Below are positions 8,549-17,775 of a stretch of DNA of 64,000 nt, one piece after another (within the stretch, counting starts at the first letter, position 1; every line of letters begins with the position of its first letter). Source of the DNA: Sodalinema lacuna_A (lineage in GTDB: Bacteria; Cyanobacteriota; Cyanobacteriia; Cyanobacteriales; Geitlerinemataceae). The stretch is taken from contig FSSI02000004.1 in NCBI GenBank assembly GCA_900149785.2, forward strand, positions 62,001 to 126,000, given 5' to 3'. The notes under the pieces were generated by a model. That model was not told the origin of the DNA and ran no database searches. It saw nothing but the letters and a program-made list of their open reading frames with translations. Made by a program: the position numbers and the translations under genes.

Positions 8549-9919
8549 ATGAACGCCCAACAGCCCTGGTTTTGGCGATCGCATCCCTTGGAATCCCATA
8601 CAGCATCTCATGTCTTTGCCGCCTTATTCCTCAACGATCCCATCGCCGTCCTTCTCGAAAGTCCCTCAAGCTCAGACACCCCGACGCTGACGGGCTATTC
8701 CATCTGTGCCGGTCGTCCTCGGCAACGAGCGGGGATTTCCCAGCACTGGACACCGGGACTCGGTGAAATTCTACCGTTTTTGCGGCGTACGTTAGCCGCC
8801 AATTTAGCAACCTCAAGCCCAACCCTCCCCCCAGACATTGCCCAACTTCCCTTTACCGGCGGCTGGCTCGGTTGGCTCGGCTATGATCTCGGCTGGGAAA
8901 TTGAACAACTTCCCCACCACAATCGCGATCGCCTCCCCTTCCCCATCGCCTTCTGGTACGAACCTGAACAGTTCGCCGTCCTCGACCATCACCAGAAGAC
9001 CCTCTGGTTCGCCGCCAGCGCCCCCCAACAGCTCGATCGCCTCGAACAGACCTGGAGCCAATGGCAGCCCTCTCCTGAGCCGCCTAGCCCCCTCAATGCC
9101 CCCCCAGAGATTGAGTTTCTCTCCTCACAAGCCGACTACGAAGCCATGGTGCGTCAGGCTAAAGCCTATATCCGGGCCGGTGATATCTTTCAAACCAACC
9201 TCTCCCTACGCTTTAGCACCCAGCTCAACCGCCATCCCTGGCAGATTTATCGCCGCCTGCAAGAGATTAACCCCTCCCCCTTCGCCAGCTATTGGCAAAC
9301 CCCTTGGGGACAGGTGGTGAGTTGCTCCCCGGAACGACTCTTGCAACTGCGAGAGGGACTCGTCCAAACTCGCCCCATCGCCGGAACCCGGCCCCGAGGC
9401 CAAACCCGCGATCGCGATCGCCAACTCGAAGCCGAACTGCTCGATAACCGCAAAGAAAACGCCGAACATATCATGTTGGTTGACCTAGAACGCAACGACC
9501 TAGGGCGAGTCTGTGACTGGGGTTCGGTGCAAGTCAACGAACTGCTCGTTGTCGAACGCTACAGCCATGTCATGCACCTGGTGAGTAACGTCATCGGTCA
9601 GCTTGCGGCCAACGTTGACCCCATTGACGCGATCGCCGCCGTCTTTCCTGGTGGAACCATTACTGGCTGTCCAAAAGTACGCTGTATGGAGATTATCGAA
9701 GAACTCGAACCCGTGCGGCGCAGTCTGTTCTATGGCTCTTGTGGCTATTTGGATCAACGAGGCTATCTTGACCTTAATATCTTAATTCGCACCCTTTTGT
9801 GTCATCAAGGACGCATTTGGGGTCAAGTCGGTGCCGGTATTGTCGCCGATAGTGATCCTGAGCAAGAATGGAGAGAATCGTTATCCAAAGCCCAAGCGCA
9901 ACTGAAGGCATTACTGTAG
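8549..9919 (+). CDS. Chorismate-binding enzyme, PabB/TrpE type (aminodeoxychorismate or anthranilate synthase component I)
   Basis: This 456-residue enzyme converts chorismate plus ammonia (from a glutamine amidotransferase partner) to aminodeoxychorismate or anthranilate. Seen: the N-terminal LPFTGGWLGWLGYDLGWEIE, then the chorismate-binding domain with QAKAYIRAGDIFQTNLSLRF, the PIAGTRPRG motif (about residue 275), ERNDLGRV, VFPGGTITGCPK and GQVGAGIVADSDPEQEW. The N-terminal region and the solitary position suggest PabB. However, the motif is PIAGT, as in TrpE, rather than the lysine-containing PIKGT of E. coli PabB, so the assignment is left open. It is separated by 33 bases from the hybrid kinase gene downstream. 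Confidence 0.85.
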   Translation: MNAQQPWFWRSHPLESHTASHVFAALFLNDPIAVLLESPSSSDTPTLTGYSICAGRPRQRAGISQHWTPGLGEILPFLRRTLAANLATSSPTLPPDIAQLPFTGGWLGWLGYDLGWEIEQLPHHNRDRLPFPIAFWYEPEQFAVLDHHQKTLWFAASAPQQLDRLEQTWSQWQPSPEPPSPLNAPPEIEFLSSQADYEAMVRQAKAYIRAGDIFQTNLSLRFSTQLNRHPWQIYRRLQEINPSPFASYWQTPWGQVVSCSPERLLQLREGLVQTRPIAGTRPRGQTRDRDRQLEAELLDNRKENAEHIMLVDLERNDLGRVCDWGSVQVNELLVVERYSHVMHLVSNVIGQLAANVDPIDAIAAVFPGGTITGCPKVRCMEIIEELEPVRRSLFYGSCGYLDQRGYLDLNILIRTLLCHQGRIWGQVGAGIVADSDPEQEWRESLSKAQAQLKALL

Positions 9920-9952
9920 AATCACGACTAGAGGATCACGACTAGGATCACC

Positions 9953-12900
9953 ATGAGCGATCGCAGCAACCCGAGGCTCACTCAAGACGCCGATTCTCCT
10001 CGACTGACCCATCAGCATCTCTCCTCGGTTTTGCTCAAATTTGCCCGTTCTCATAGCATCAGTTCACTGTTAGACACCGTTGTGAGCGAGGTTCAATCTC
10101 TCTTAGAGTGCGATCGCGTCATTGTCTATCAATTGACCGGCAACGGGACAGGAACCGTGATGGCGGAGCGGGTCTTACCCCCTTGGAGAGTGAGCCTGCA
10201 CTATCAGATTGACGATCGCTGCTTTGAAACCCCCAACGGCCAGCGCACTCATGTCGTCAACGATGTCAGCCAACAGGGGTTTAGTCCCTGTTATCTGAAT
10301 CTATTGGCCCAGTTCCAAGTTCAAAGCTATCTCTTTCATGTCCTCAAGCCCAAGGTCGCGCCTCCCTGGGGATTCCTCATGGCCCATCAGTGCGATCGCC
10401 TCCGCACCTGGACTAACGCTGAAATCGAGCTACTCGACCAACTCAGCGAGCATATCACCCTGGCCCTAGAACGCGTCATCACACAGCAAAGCCTCGTTGA
10501 AGAAAATCAGCAGTTACAAACTCGCCTCGAACAGCAAGGCCAACTCCTCGGCCAGCAAAGCCAGTCGATTGAACATCTCGAACAAACCCGACAATGGCAA
10601 CAGCAGATTCTCGCTCAAATCAACGAAGCCGCCATGGTGGTTGATGATGGCGGCCGTCTTCTCTACTGGAGTCCCCAAGCTGAANCCCTCTATCAAATTG
10701 GAGCTGAGCAAGCCATTGGACAGCCTTTAGCGGCCTGTTGTCAGTTTTTGGGAGCGTCCCCTTTTAACAGCGATCGCTTTCAGCAGCAACTGGTCCATCA
10801 GGGACAATGGCAAGGGACCATCGTGACCGGGTCTCATGACGGTCCCAAACGACTGGTTGAGGTGTTGGCTCTTTGGCTGGGGTCTAGGAGTCCTCACGGG
10901 ACCGGGAAGGGGGCTTGGCTGGCGATTCTGCGCCCCGTCAGCGAGATGCATCTGCTCGATATGACCGTTCCCCCTAAAGAGTATCAATTTAGTCGTCTCG
11001 TTGAATTAGCGCCTGTGGGCTTGTTTCTAGCCGATCCCATGGGAGCGTGTCGTTATGTCAATCCCCATTGGTGTCAGACCACCGGACTGTCACGAGAGGA
11101 CTGTCTCGACTATGGTTGGTTGACGGCGATTCATCCGGGCGATCGCGATCGTGTCTTTCAAGCCTGGGATCAAGCGGTTAACCAACATCAACATCTGACG
11201 CTGCAATATCGCATCCTGCGCCGGGATCACAGTTTATCTTGGATTTCTGGCCAGCTTGTTGCTCTCTATGATCACCACGATAACCTCATGGGGTATCTAG
11301 GAACCCTCAACGATATCACCAGCGAAAAACTGGCCCAAGAGGCCCTACAAGAGAGTGAAGAAAAATTCCGCCAATTGGCAGAAAACATCCGGCAAATCTT
11401 TTTTATTCTCTCCTGCGAGGGCGCAATGCTCTATATCTCTCCAACCTACCAAGAGATTTTTGAGCGTCCTCATCAAGATTTGTATGAGAACCCGCGTCTT
11501 TGGCTGGCTGCGGTTCATCCCGACGATCGCCGTCGCATTAGCGAAGCCCTCGATCGCCAAATTCGCCAGGGACAGGTGTTTGAAGAAACCTATCGCATCC
11601 TACGACCGAGTGGCGAAGTTCGTTGGCTTTGCGCCAAAGCCTTTCCGGTTCAGGATCATCAGGGACAATCCTATCGCTTTGTGGGCTTGGCCGAAGATAT
11701 TAGCGATCGCAAACTGGCCGAAGATGCTCTCAAACGTCAATATCGTAATGTTCTACTCCTGAAAAAACTCACCCAGGAAATTCGTCAGAGTCTCGATTCA
11801 GAACAAATCTTTCAAACCGCCGCCTACCAAATTGGACGCAGCTTTTCCGTCAGTCGTTGTCTGATCTTTTCTTATGAAAGCGATCCCCAACCCCAACTCA
11901 GGGCCGTCGCTGAATCGCGTCATCCTACTCTCACCTCTCTGTTGGGGCTAATCCTACCCATCGATGAACATCCCTATAGTGCCGTGGTGGTGCAACAAGA
12001 CATCGCCCAAGTCTGCGACAATGTCTCAGAAAATCCACTCCTCCAGACTCATCAAGATTTCCTCGAAGCCAATCAAATTCGCTCCATGTTAGGAATCCGC
12101 ACCTCCTATCAAGGCCAAGCCAATGGAGAAATTTGCCTCCATCAATGTTCCCTACGTCGCTGGAGTAGTGATGAAGTCAACCTCCTCGAAGCCGTCGCGG
12201 CTCAAGTGGGCATCGCCCTGGCTCAAGCGGCGATGCTTCAGCGAGAAACGGCGCAACGGGAAGAACTCAGCGCCAACAATCTGGCTCTAGCGGCAGCTAA
12301 ACAGGAGGCTGAAGCCGCGAATCTGGCCAAAAGTCGCTTTTTAGCGATGATGAGCCATGAAATCCGTACCCCTCTCAATGCGGTGATTGGTAATACTGAG
12401 TTGCTGTTAGAGAGTCGGCTTGATGCACAACAACAGGAATTTGTCAACACTATTCGTCAAAGTAGTGAAACCCTGCTGTCGTTGATTAACGATATCCTCG
12501 ATTTCTCCAAAATTGAGTCAGAACACCTCGAACTCGAATCTCGACCCTTTGAGTTTGATCAGGCCTTGTTACAAGCCTTAGATCTCGTGGCGGTGACGGC
12601 TCAACAGAAAGGACTCAACCTCTGCTATTCCCTCATGAGTCCCCTACCGCAAATTTGGCGGGGTGATGTGGTTCGCCTCAAACAGATTTTGATTAACCTT
12701 CTCGGGAATGCTGTCAAATTCACCGAACATGGAGAAATACGACTGTCGGCGGAGATGGTCGCATCTGAGCCGAGTGCCGATCCGCCTGATGGGGGGGACC
12801 AACAAACCCTGCATCTGACCGTTGAGGATACCGGGATTGGTATTCCCAGCGATCGCTTTGATCGCCTGTTTCAGCCCTTTTCTCAAAGTGATAGCTCCAT

Positions 12901-13966
12901 GACACGTCGCTATGGGGGGACGGGCTTAGGACTAACGATTAGCCAACGATTGTGTCACCTGATGGAAGGACAAATCCGGGTGGAGAGTGAACTCGGTCAG
13001 GGGTCAGCCTTCCATGTCACCCTAAAAATGGTCCCCGAGTGGGACTCACCCCGTCTTACCCCAGTCACTCGTCTGATCACACCCCGTCATCGTTACCAAT
13101 CTGCTGCATCGGTTCAGGAGTCTCCCTTTGACCCAGCCTTGGCTCAGCGGCTACCCTTACGCATTTTAGTCGCCGAAGATCTGGCCATGAATCAGGTGTT
13201 GGTTAAACAGTTACTCGAACGATTTGGCTATGGGGCCAGTGTCGTCAATACTGGACTCGAAGCCGTACAACGGCTAGATCACGAGAGCTTTGATCTCGTC
13301 TTGATGGATGTTCAAATGCCCGAGTTAGACGGTTGGGCCGCCACTCGGCAAATTCGGCAGCAGTACCATCAGCAAGGACGACCTCAACCTTATATTATTG
13401 CCCTGACCGCTCATGCCCTCGCCGGCGATCGCCAACTCTGTTTGGAGGCGGGAATGGATGACTACCTCAGTAAACCTCTACGAGCTGCCCAACTCCGTCA
13501 AGCCCTAGAACGCTATCGCAGCGGACGTTTACACCCGGCGTTATCCACCTCAGACGCGGCCCCACGATCTCCCTCGTTGCTGGTGACGGGCCAATATCCC
13601 ATTCTCGATCTGCAAGTCCTCGACGAGTTACAACAGATGGCCGGAGAGGTCAACTTCGTGATTGAGATGATTGAAAGCTATCTCGATGATGTTCCTGAGC
13701 GTTTACAACGGTTGCACCTGGCATTAGAAGCCGGAGAGCTTGATATGATCGGGCAAGCTGCCCATGCTCTGGGTTCCCTCAGTGCCAGTCTAGGGGCAGC
13801 CGCCTTAACCTACCGCTGTCGGACTCTCGAAGATTCGGTTCGACAAGGGGATTTTATTCATGTATCGGCCTTGGAAAAATCCGCCATAATCGAGGATTTT
13901 CAGAGGGACTTTGATCGGGTTCATAAGGCTTTAACGACGCTCCTACACCAACTTCACTATGACTAA
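9953..13966 (+). CDS. Hybrid sensor histidine kinase, GAF-PAS-PAS-PAS-GAF-HisKA-HATPase-REC-HPt
   Basis: This 1337-residue soluble phosphorelay protein has, in order: GAF (about 20-170), PAS (215-330), PAS with PAC (345-470), PAS with PAC (475-605), GAF (610-760), HisKA with His802 in MMSHEIRTPLN, HATPase (GNAVKFTEHG, DTGIGIP, GGTGLGL), a receiver with Asp1119 in LVLMDVQMPELDG, and an HPt domain with His1271 in AAHALGS. The first GAF resembles cyanobacteriochromes: it keeps DRCF (Cys90, the DXCF position) and SPCY (Cys113, the main chromophore cysteine, with Tyr where His is usual) before AHQC, but the loop between them is shortened. One base at 10685 is ambiguous, leaving one unknown residue in the first PAS. 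It overlaps the diguanylate cyclase gene by 8 bases, so the cyclase is the likely phosphorelay output. Confidence 0.92.
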   Translation: MSDRSNPRLTQDADSPRLTHQHLSSVLLKFARSHSISSLLDTVVSEVQSLLECDRVIVYQLTGNGTGTVMAERVLPPWRVSLHYQIDDRCFETPNGQRTHVVNDVSQQGFSPCYLNLLAQFQVQSYLFHVLKPKVAPPWGFLMAHQCDRLRTWTNAEIELLDQLSEHITLALERVITQQSLVEENQQLQTRLEQQGQLLGQQSQSIEHLEQTRQWQQQILAQINEAAMVVDDGGRLLYWSPQAEXLYQIGAEQAIGQPLAACCQFLGASPFNSDRFQQQLVHQGQWQGTIVTGSHDGPKRLVEVLALWLGSRSPHGTGKGAWLAILRPVSEMHLLDMTVPPKEYQFSRLVELAPVGLFLADPMGACRYVNPHWCQTTGLSREDCLDYGWLTAIHPGDRDRVFQAWDQAVNQHQHLTLQYRILRRDHSLSWISGQLVALYDHHDNLMGYLGTLNDITSEKLAQEALQESEEKFRQLAENIRQIFFILSCEGAMLYISPTYQEIFERPHQDLYENPRLWLAAVHPDDRRRISEALDRQIRQGQVFEETYRILRPSGEVRWLCAKAFPVQDHQGQSYRFVGLAEDISDRKLAEDALKRQYRNVLLLKKLTQEIRQSLDSEQIFQTAAYQIGRSFSVSRCLIFSYESDPQPQLRAVAESRHPTLTSLLGLILPIDEHPYSAVVVQQDIAQVCDNVSENPLLQTHQDFLEANQIRSMLGIRTSYQGQANGEICLHQCSLRRWSSDEVNLLEAVAAQVGIALAQAAMLQRETAQREELSANNLALAAAKQEAEAANLAKSRFLAMMSHEIRTPLNAVIGNTELLLESRLDAQQQEFVNTIRQSSETLLSLINDILDFSKIESEHLELESRPFEFDQALLQALDLVAVTAQQKGLNLCYSLMSPLPQIWRGDVVRLKQILINLLGNAVKFTEHGEIRLSAEMVASEPSADPPDGGDQQTLHLTVEDTGIGIPSDRFDRLFQPFSQSDSSMTRRYGGTGLGLTISQRLCHLMEGQIRVESELGQGSAFHVTLKMVPEWDSPRLTPVTRLITPRHRYQSAASVQESPFDPALAQRLPLRILVAEDLAMNQVLVKQLLERFGYGASVVNTGLEAVQRLDHESFDLVLMDVQMPELDGWAATRQIRQQYHQQGRPQPYIIALTAHALAGDRQLCLEAGMDDYLSKPLRAAQLRQALERYRSGRLHPALSTSDAAPRSPSLLVTGQYPILDLQVLDELQQMAGEVNFVIEMIESYLDDVPERLQRLHLALEAGELDMIGQAAHALGSLSASLGAAALTYRCRTLEDSVRQGDFIHVSALEKSAIIEDFQRDFDRVHKALTTLLHQLHYD

Positions 13967-15029
13967 TGTGGAAAGTTCTGCACCGAGAGGAACAGTTCTA
14001 ATTGCAGACGACGAACGGACGTTAAGGATGTTGATGAAACGAGCTGTCGAGCGAGACGGTTACCACAGCATTGATGTCAGTAATGGCCAAGATTGTCTCG
14101 ATCGCTGTCAGCTTCAACTTCCGGATCTGATTTTGCTCGATGCGATGATGCCCAAAATGGGTGGATTTGAATGTTGTCAACGGCTTAAACAGCAGTTTGG
14201 TAGTAACTGTCCCCCCATTTTAATTATTACGACCCTACAGGATTCAGACTCCATTGAACGAGCGTTTGAGATGGGGGCTGAGGACTTCATTACGAAGCCG
14301 ATTCATTGGGGAGTGTTACGACAGCGTATCCGTCGTTTGATTGAGGCTCACCGTGCCACTCAGGCGTTGCAGCGATCGCTGGCTCGGGAACATCAGTTAA
14401 GTCAAAAGCTCAGTTTACAGGTGTTAGAAGAACGCCGGCTGGCCAGTCAGTTGGAGTTAACGAACCGTCAATTGGAGTCTGCTAATTCCAGGCTGGAGGC
14501 GTTAGCTAATCTCGATGGATTGACGCAAATTGCGAATCGACGCGCGTTTGATGAACGGTTACGGGATCAATGGCAACGGAGTTTACGAGACAAAACCTAT
14601 TTGTCGTTATTGATTGCAGATATTGATTGTTTTAAGCTGTTTAATGATACCTATGGCCATCAAGCGGGGGATGATTGTCTGCGACGGGTGGCTCAGGTGC
14701 TGTCTGAAACGATTTGTCGGCCTGAGGATTTGGTGGCCCGCTATGGTGGGGAGGAGTTTGTGGCGGTGTTACCTGAAACGGCTTCTCCAGGAGCGATGGC
14801 GGTGGCTCAACGCAGTTTAGAGGCGGTGCGACGGTTACGGATTCCCCATGAAACCTCTCAATGTAGCGATCGCGTGACTCTGAGTATTGGTGTGGCTAGT
14901 GTGGTTCCTGATTCCCAATTTACGGGGGAGGCGTTGTTAAAATGTGCCGATCGCGCCCTCTATTTGGCTAAAACTCAGGGCCGCGATCGTCTTCATGTTG
15001 CCAGCGAAACTTGTTATAGGGAGGGGTAG
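13959..15029 (+). CDS. Response regulator diguanylate cyclase (REC-GGDEF)
   Basis: This 356-residue protein makes cyclic di-GMP from GTP under control of a receiver domain. The receiver (about 10-130) has the acidic pair ADDE, phospho-acceptor aspartate in LILLDAMMPKMGG and the lysine in FITKPI. A coiled coil (140-185) leads to the GGDEF domain with LDGLTQIANRRAF, DIDCFKLFNDTYGHQAGD and the active site GGEEF. RPED sits five residues before GGEEF, so the inhibitory I-site (RxxD) is intact and product inhibition is expected. The ATG lies inside the end of the hybrid kinase gene, which suggests translational coupling and a dedicated kinase-cyclase pair. Confidence 0.95.
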   Translation: MTNVESSAPRGTVLIADDERTLRMLMKRAVERDGYHSIDVSNGQDCLDRCQLQLPDLILLDAMMPKMGGFECCQRLKQQFGSNCPPILIITTLQDSDSIERAFEMGAEDFITKPIHWGVLRQRIRRLIEAHRATQALQRSLAREHQLSQKLSLQVLEERRLASQLELTNRQLESANSRLEALANLDGLTQIANRRAFDERLRDQWQRSLRDKTYLSLLIADIDCFKLFNDTYGHQAGDDCLRRVAQVLSETICRPEDLVARYGGEEFVAVLPETASPGAMAVAQRSLEAVRRLRIPHETSQCSDRVTLSIGVASVVPDSQFTGEALLKCADRALYLAKTQGRDRLHVASETCYREG

Positions 15030-15060
15030 CGGTGACGGGGTTCGACTCTACCCCTAATGT

Positions 15061-15876
15061 TTAAAGTTGGCGACGTTGAAAAATGGCGATCGCCAGGGCT
15101 AATAACACCACTGCATAGACAACACCATACAGCCCATCGAGCAGTAACGATCCCACATTCGGTAAGGTTGTCAGGCCATAAACGGCTTCATTTTTAAGAT
15201 TCAAGCGAGACAAATCCGGCAACACGAGATAGAGAATTGTTGCCACGGTCTGAAAAAGGGAGCTATCTAGGGTATCCCCAAGTTGCAACAAGTCTTGACT
15301 AAAATTCCCCATGACGTAAAGCCCTAGAGTAAAAAAGGCCGCCAAAAGAGAACTGGTAAAGGCTGCAAACAGTAACGCCGCTGCGGTCAAAATTGCCAGT
15401 TTTAGGGCTAGAAAGACTAAAGACAAAGTTACACTCCCGATCGCCATCGAAATGCCCCCTAAGGCAGCAATACCGATGGCTAAGAGGGTCATAACGACCA
15501 GGGCGGCCAGCAGTACGCCCCACAGTCCCAGAAATTTACCGAAAAGCAGTTCAGCGCGACTAATCGGTTTCGAGATCAGAACTAATAAGGTCCGTTGTTG
15601 AATCTCTTTTTCGAGTGAACGGGTACTGACAAACGCTACCACAAATAGGGTTAGAATTTCCATACTCGCCAAGGCTAGATCCAGGAAGATTTTAGGGTGC
15701 GCTCCAGCCGAAAGAGGCGGCAAAATGCGTAGGCTAACGATGAGAATTAAGGCATAAAAACCAATAAGATACAGAATGCGCTCTCGTAAAACTTCCCGAA
15801 AGGCATTACTCGCCGTGACGAAAACTCGTTTCCACGGCGCATTTTTAGGGTGATGTTGTGTGAGAGAATCGAGCAT
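15061..15876 (-). CDS. ABC-2 type permease, FraE-like
   Basis: This is a 271-residue membrane protein with about six helices (near 38-56, 66-90, 112-140, 145-170, 172-190, 245-265). The soluble N-terminal start FVTASNAFREVLRERILYLIGFYAL and RSLEKEIQQRTLLVLISKPISR are typical of ABC-2 permeases that lack their own ATPase domain. It follows the FraD-like gene by 42 bases on the same strand. In Anabaena the operon fraC-fraD-fraE encodes septal proteins for filament integrity and cell-cell exchange, and FraE is an ABC-2 permease, so the order here supports a FraE ortholog. The cognate ATPase is not in the window. A general exporter permease is the alternative. Confidence 0.7.
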   Translation of the reverse strand: MLDSLTQHHPKNAPWKRVFVTASNAFREVLRERILYLIGFYALILIVSLRILPPLSAGAHPKIFLDLALASMEILTLFVVAFVSTRSLEKEIQQRTLLVLISKPISRAELLFGKFLGLWGVLLAALVVMTLLAIGIAALGGISMAIGSVTLSLVFLALKLAILTAAALLFAAFTSSLLAAFFTLGLYVMGNFSQDLLQLGDTLDSSLFQTVATILYLVLPDLSRLNLKNEAVYGLTTLPNVGSLLLDGLYGVVYAVVLLALAIAIFQRRQL

Positions 15877-15918
15877 AATTCAAGCCAATTCAGCAAATGG
15901 TCAGAATGAATAACTATT

Positions 15919-16899
15919 TTAAGATGATGCTGGAGTCGAGGGAGTCGAGATAGGGTTAAAAATTTCTGGCTTGTCTGTATCACAGGCGATCGCGCTCCGG
16001 TCAGAGGGATCGCCATTCCCGTGACCCCCCTCTGGGGAGACCGGATAGAGATGACAGCGCAGACTCAGGTGTTCTCGTTGCTCCTCAAACCAGGGATGAG
16101 ACCAAGAGAGGCGAATGGTTAGATAATACCCCTGTTGCTCATCACGAGTCAGACTGGCCTGGGGATATCGCACCAAACCGTTTGTAGCCTCGGTTGCCCC
16201 GATATTCAGGGTACGCCAAAAGTTCTCGGGATTTTGACGCAGGTCGAGTAATTTCCGTTCAGTCTCGGGCCAGGAGGGATGGTCGAAATGATCCTTTAAT
16301 TGCTTTTGCAGCGCCTGCAACTGACGATAGCCTCGCAACTGAAAGGGGGTTCCGGTCCGCAAGATGAATTGACTTTGAGAGAGATCGGTTCGCGCCAGTT
16401 TAGGATAGGTATCAATCCAGTGTTGCAGGACAAAGGTCAGTTGTAACCAGCAGCTACAGAGGAGTGCAATGAGCAATTGCAGCATGATCACGGGCCGCTG
16501 TTGGACTGGGGGAACACTAAGACGATTTTTAGCGTTGCGACAAGCGGGTAATGCAGCGATGAGGGTGGTTAAAATCGGGTAAAACAAGAAGACCCATTGG
16601 GAGAGTTCTCCGTCAGGGTTAGTCAGAAAGAGGCAACAAAAGACGGCCGCAATTAAACCCGGCGTTAGGGAGAGTGAGCCAAGTTTCCAAGGATGGAGAC
16701 TTTGCCACCAAATAAAGCCGACGAGAAAAAAGACCCATCCTAACCGGGTTAAAGGAAAACTCTGAAATTCTACGTCTGGGTCGGATAACATCACCAGTAA
16801 GGAGAAAAACCAGGTGATAAAACTGGCGAGGATTAAGGTTTGCCAGGAGCGGATTTGCGGTGGTGTCAGTTGCGATCGCAGCCAGTTCCAGTTTTCCAT
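15919..16899 (-). CDS. FraD-like septal membrane protein (DUF5357 type)
   Basis: This 326-residue protein has five N-terminal membrane helices (about 22-40, 50-67, 77-93, 98-117, 138-157) and a C-terminal domain of about 165 residues that should lie in the periplasm. That layout, the length and a downstream ABC-2 permease match FraD of Anabaena, a component of septal junctions joining neighbouring cells. The C-terminal part has helical stretches (LRGYRQLQALQKQLKDHF) and a beta-rich segment (GYYLTIRLSWSHPWF), then a low-complexity tail. The identification rests on topology and gene order more than on a diagnostic motif. No fraC-like gene adjoins it. An exported helical protein gene lies 31 bases upstream on the same strand. 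Confidence 0.65.
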   Translation of the reverse strand: MENWNWLRSQLTPPQIRSWQTLILASFITWFFSLLVMLSDPDVEFQSFPLTRLGWVFFLVGFIWWQSLHPWKLGSLSLTPGLIAAVFCCLFLTNPDGELSQWVFLFYPILTTLIAALPACRNAKNRLSVPPVQQRPVIMLQLLIALLCSCWLQLTFVLQHWIDTYPKLARTDLSQSQFILRTGTPFQLRGYRQLQALQKQLKDHFDHPSWPETERKLLDLRQNPENFWRTLNIGATEATNGLVRYPQASLTRDEQQGYYLTIRLSWSHPWFEEQREHLSLRCHLYPVSPEGGHGNGDPSDRSAIACDTDKPEIFNPISTPSTPASS

Positions 16900-16930
16900 A
16901 GTTCTCCTGTTACCTCTTACCTTCTCCCCC

Positions 16931-17419
16931 CTATTCCCCTCCCAGACAAAGTCGATTCAGGTCACGGGCGAATTGGTCAATCTGCCGGGCGGCTTCCTGG
17001 GCAGCGGCTCCGGCTTCTTTAACCTGAGACTGGGCCTGTTGCACCTGCTGTAAGCCGGTTTCAGTTTTGGGGGCCTGATCGGCGGCATCTAAGGCGCGGA
17101 CAATGCCCTGGTAGCCTTGACTGAGATCGCGATACCCCTGGACAAATTGTTGCTGAGCGCGACGTAGGGGGGGACGATCAATGTCGATCTGTTGCAGGGA
17201 GTTGGCAATGGCGTTGAGTTGTTCGGCTAAGCGATTGAGGGCGATCGCGTCGGTTCCCTGAAAGGCGAGGGTTTGGGCGTACCCCTGGTTGACGCGATCG
17301 ACGAGCTGTTGACATTGATAACGGGTTCGCTGGTTGTCTTGAACGGCGGCGATCGCCCAACTGCCTCCTAAACCGACTATCAACGCTAGGGTAATCGCCA
17401 GAATCTGAGATCGGTTCAT
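16931..17419 (-). CDS. Exported or membrane-anchored helical protein, unknown
   Basis: The 162-residue product starts with a hydrophobic segment (ILAITLALIVGLGGSWAIAA) that is either an uncleaved anchor or a Sec signal, followed by a wholly helical domain rich in Gln and Ala. One cysteine near residue 36 and another near the C-terminus (LNRLCLGGE) could form a disulfide. I do not recognise the family. It is the first gene of a probable transcription unit with the fraD-like and fraE-like genes, occupying the place where fraC would be expected, but it does not resemble FraC, which has several membrane segments. Confidence 0.65.
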   Translation of the reverse strand: MNRSQILAITLALIVGLGGSWAIAAVQDNQRTRYQCQQLVDRVNQGYAQTLAFQGTDAIALNRLAEQLNAIANSLQQIDIDRPPLRRAQQQFVQGYRDLSQGYQGIVRALDAADQAPKTETGLQQVQQAQSQVKEAGAAAQEAARQIDQFARDLNRLCLGGE

Positions 17420-17507
17420 GCCTATGCCTCGGTTATGGGCTGGACTGGCTTAATCGAATGAGTCTTTCAGGACTTTTTATAAATTTCCGTAACATTTTAT
17501 ACCAGAT

Positions 17508-17537
17508 TTGCCATTCCCTCAGCGTTCTCCATATAAT
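17508..17537 (+). promoter_or_regulatory. Sigma-70 type promoter of the small conserved gene
   Basis: TTGCCA (17508-17513), an 18-base spacer and a perfect TATAAT (17532-17537) precede the ATG at 17584. The -10 ends 46 bases before the start codon. Confidence 0.55.
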
Positions 17538-17583
17538 TGGAGTAGAGACCCGTACACCAAACCATTACAACGCACTGTTTATC

Positions 17584-17739
17584 ATGAACAAAATTACTCG
17601 TCAAGCCATCAACGAAGCTAACCGTAACCGCCTCGCCAGTCTCAGAGAGTCCTTGGAACGCCGGATGAGTGTTGCTCGGGCCAAGGGGGATGATCAGCTT
17701 TTACGGCAACTCGAAGCCGAAGCCAGTTATCTGCGCTAG
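17584..17739 (+). CDS. Small conserved cyanobacterial protein (51 residues)
   Basis: The reading frame stays open further upstream, but the ATG at 17584 is the sensible start because the promoter -10 lies at 17532. The product (MNKITRQAINEANRNRLASL at its start, ending QLEAEASYLR) is a basic, entirely helical peptide of 51 residues with the pattern ARAKGDDQLLRQLEAEASYL. Similar tiny proteins occur in cyanobacteria, but I know no function. It is convergent with rsgA. Confidence 0.6.
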   Translation: MNKITRQAINEANRNRLASLRESLERRMSVARAKGDDQLLRQLEAEASYLR

Positions 17740-17775
17740 ATTGGGCGCGATTGGCAAGGCCCTTATCGAGATAGT

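Noticed and set aside
12238..12450. Antisense frames inside the hybrid kinase and other large genes
   Set aside because: They are shadows of the coding strand with no independent motifs.
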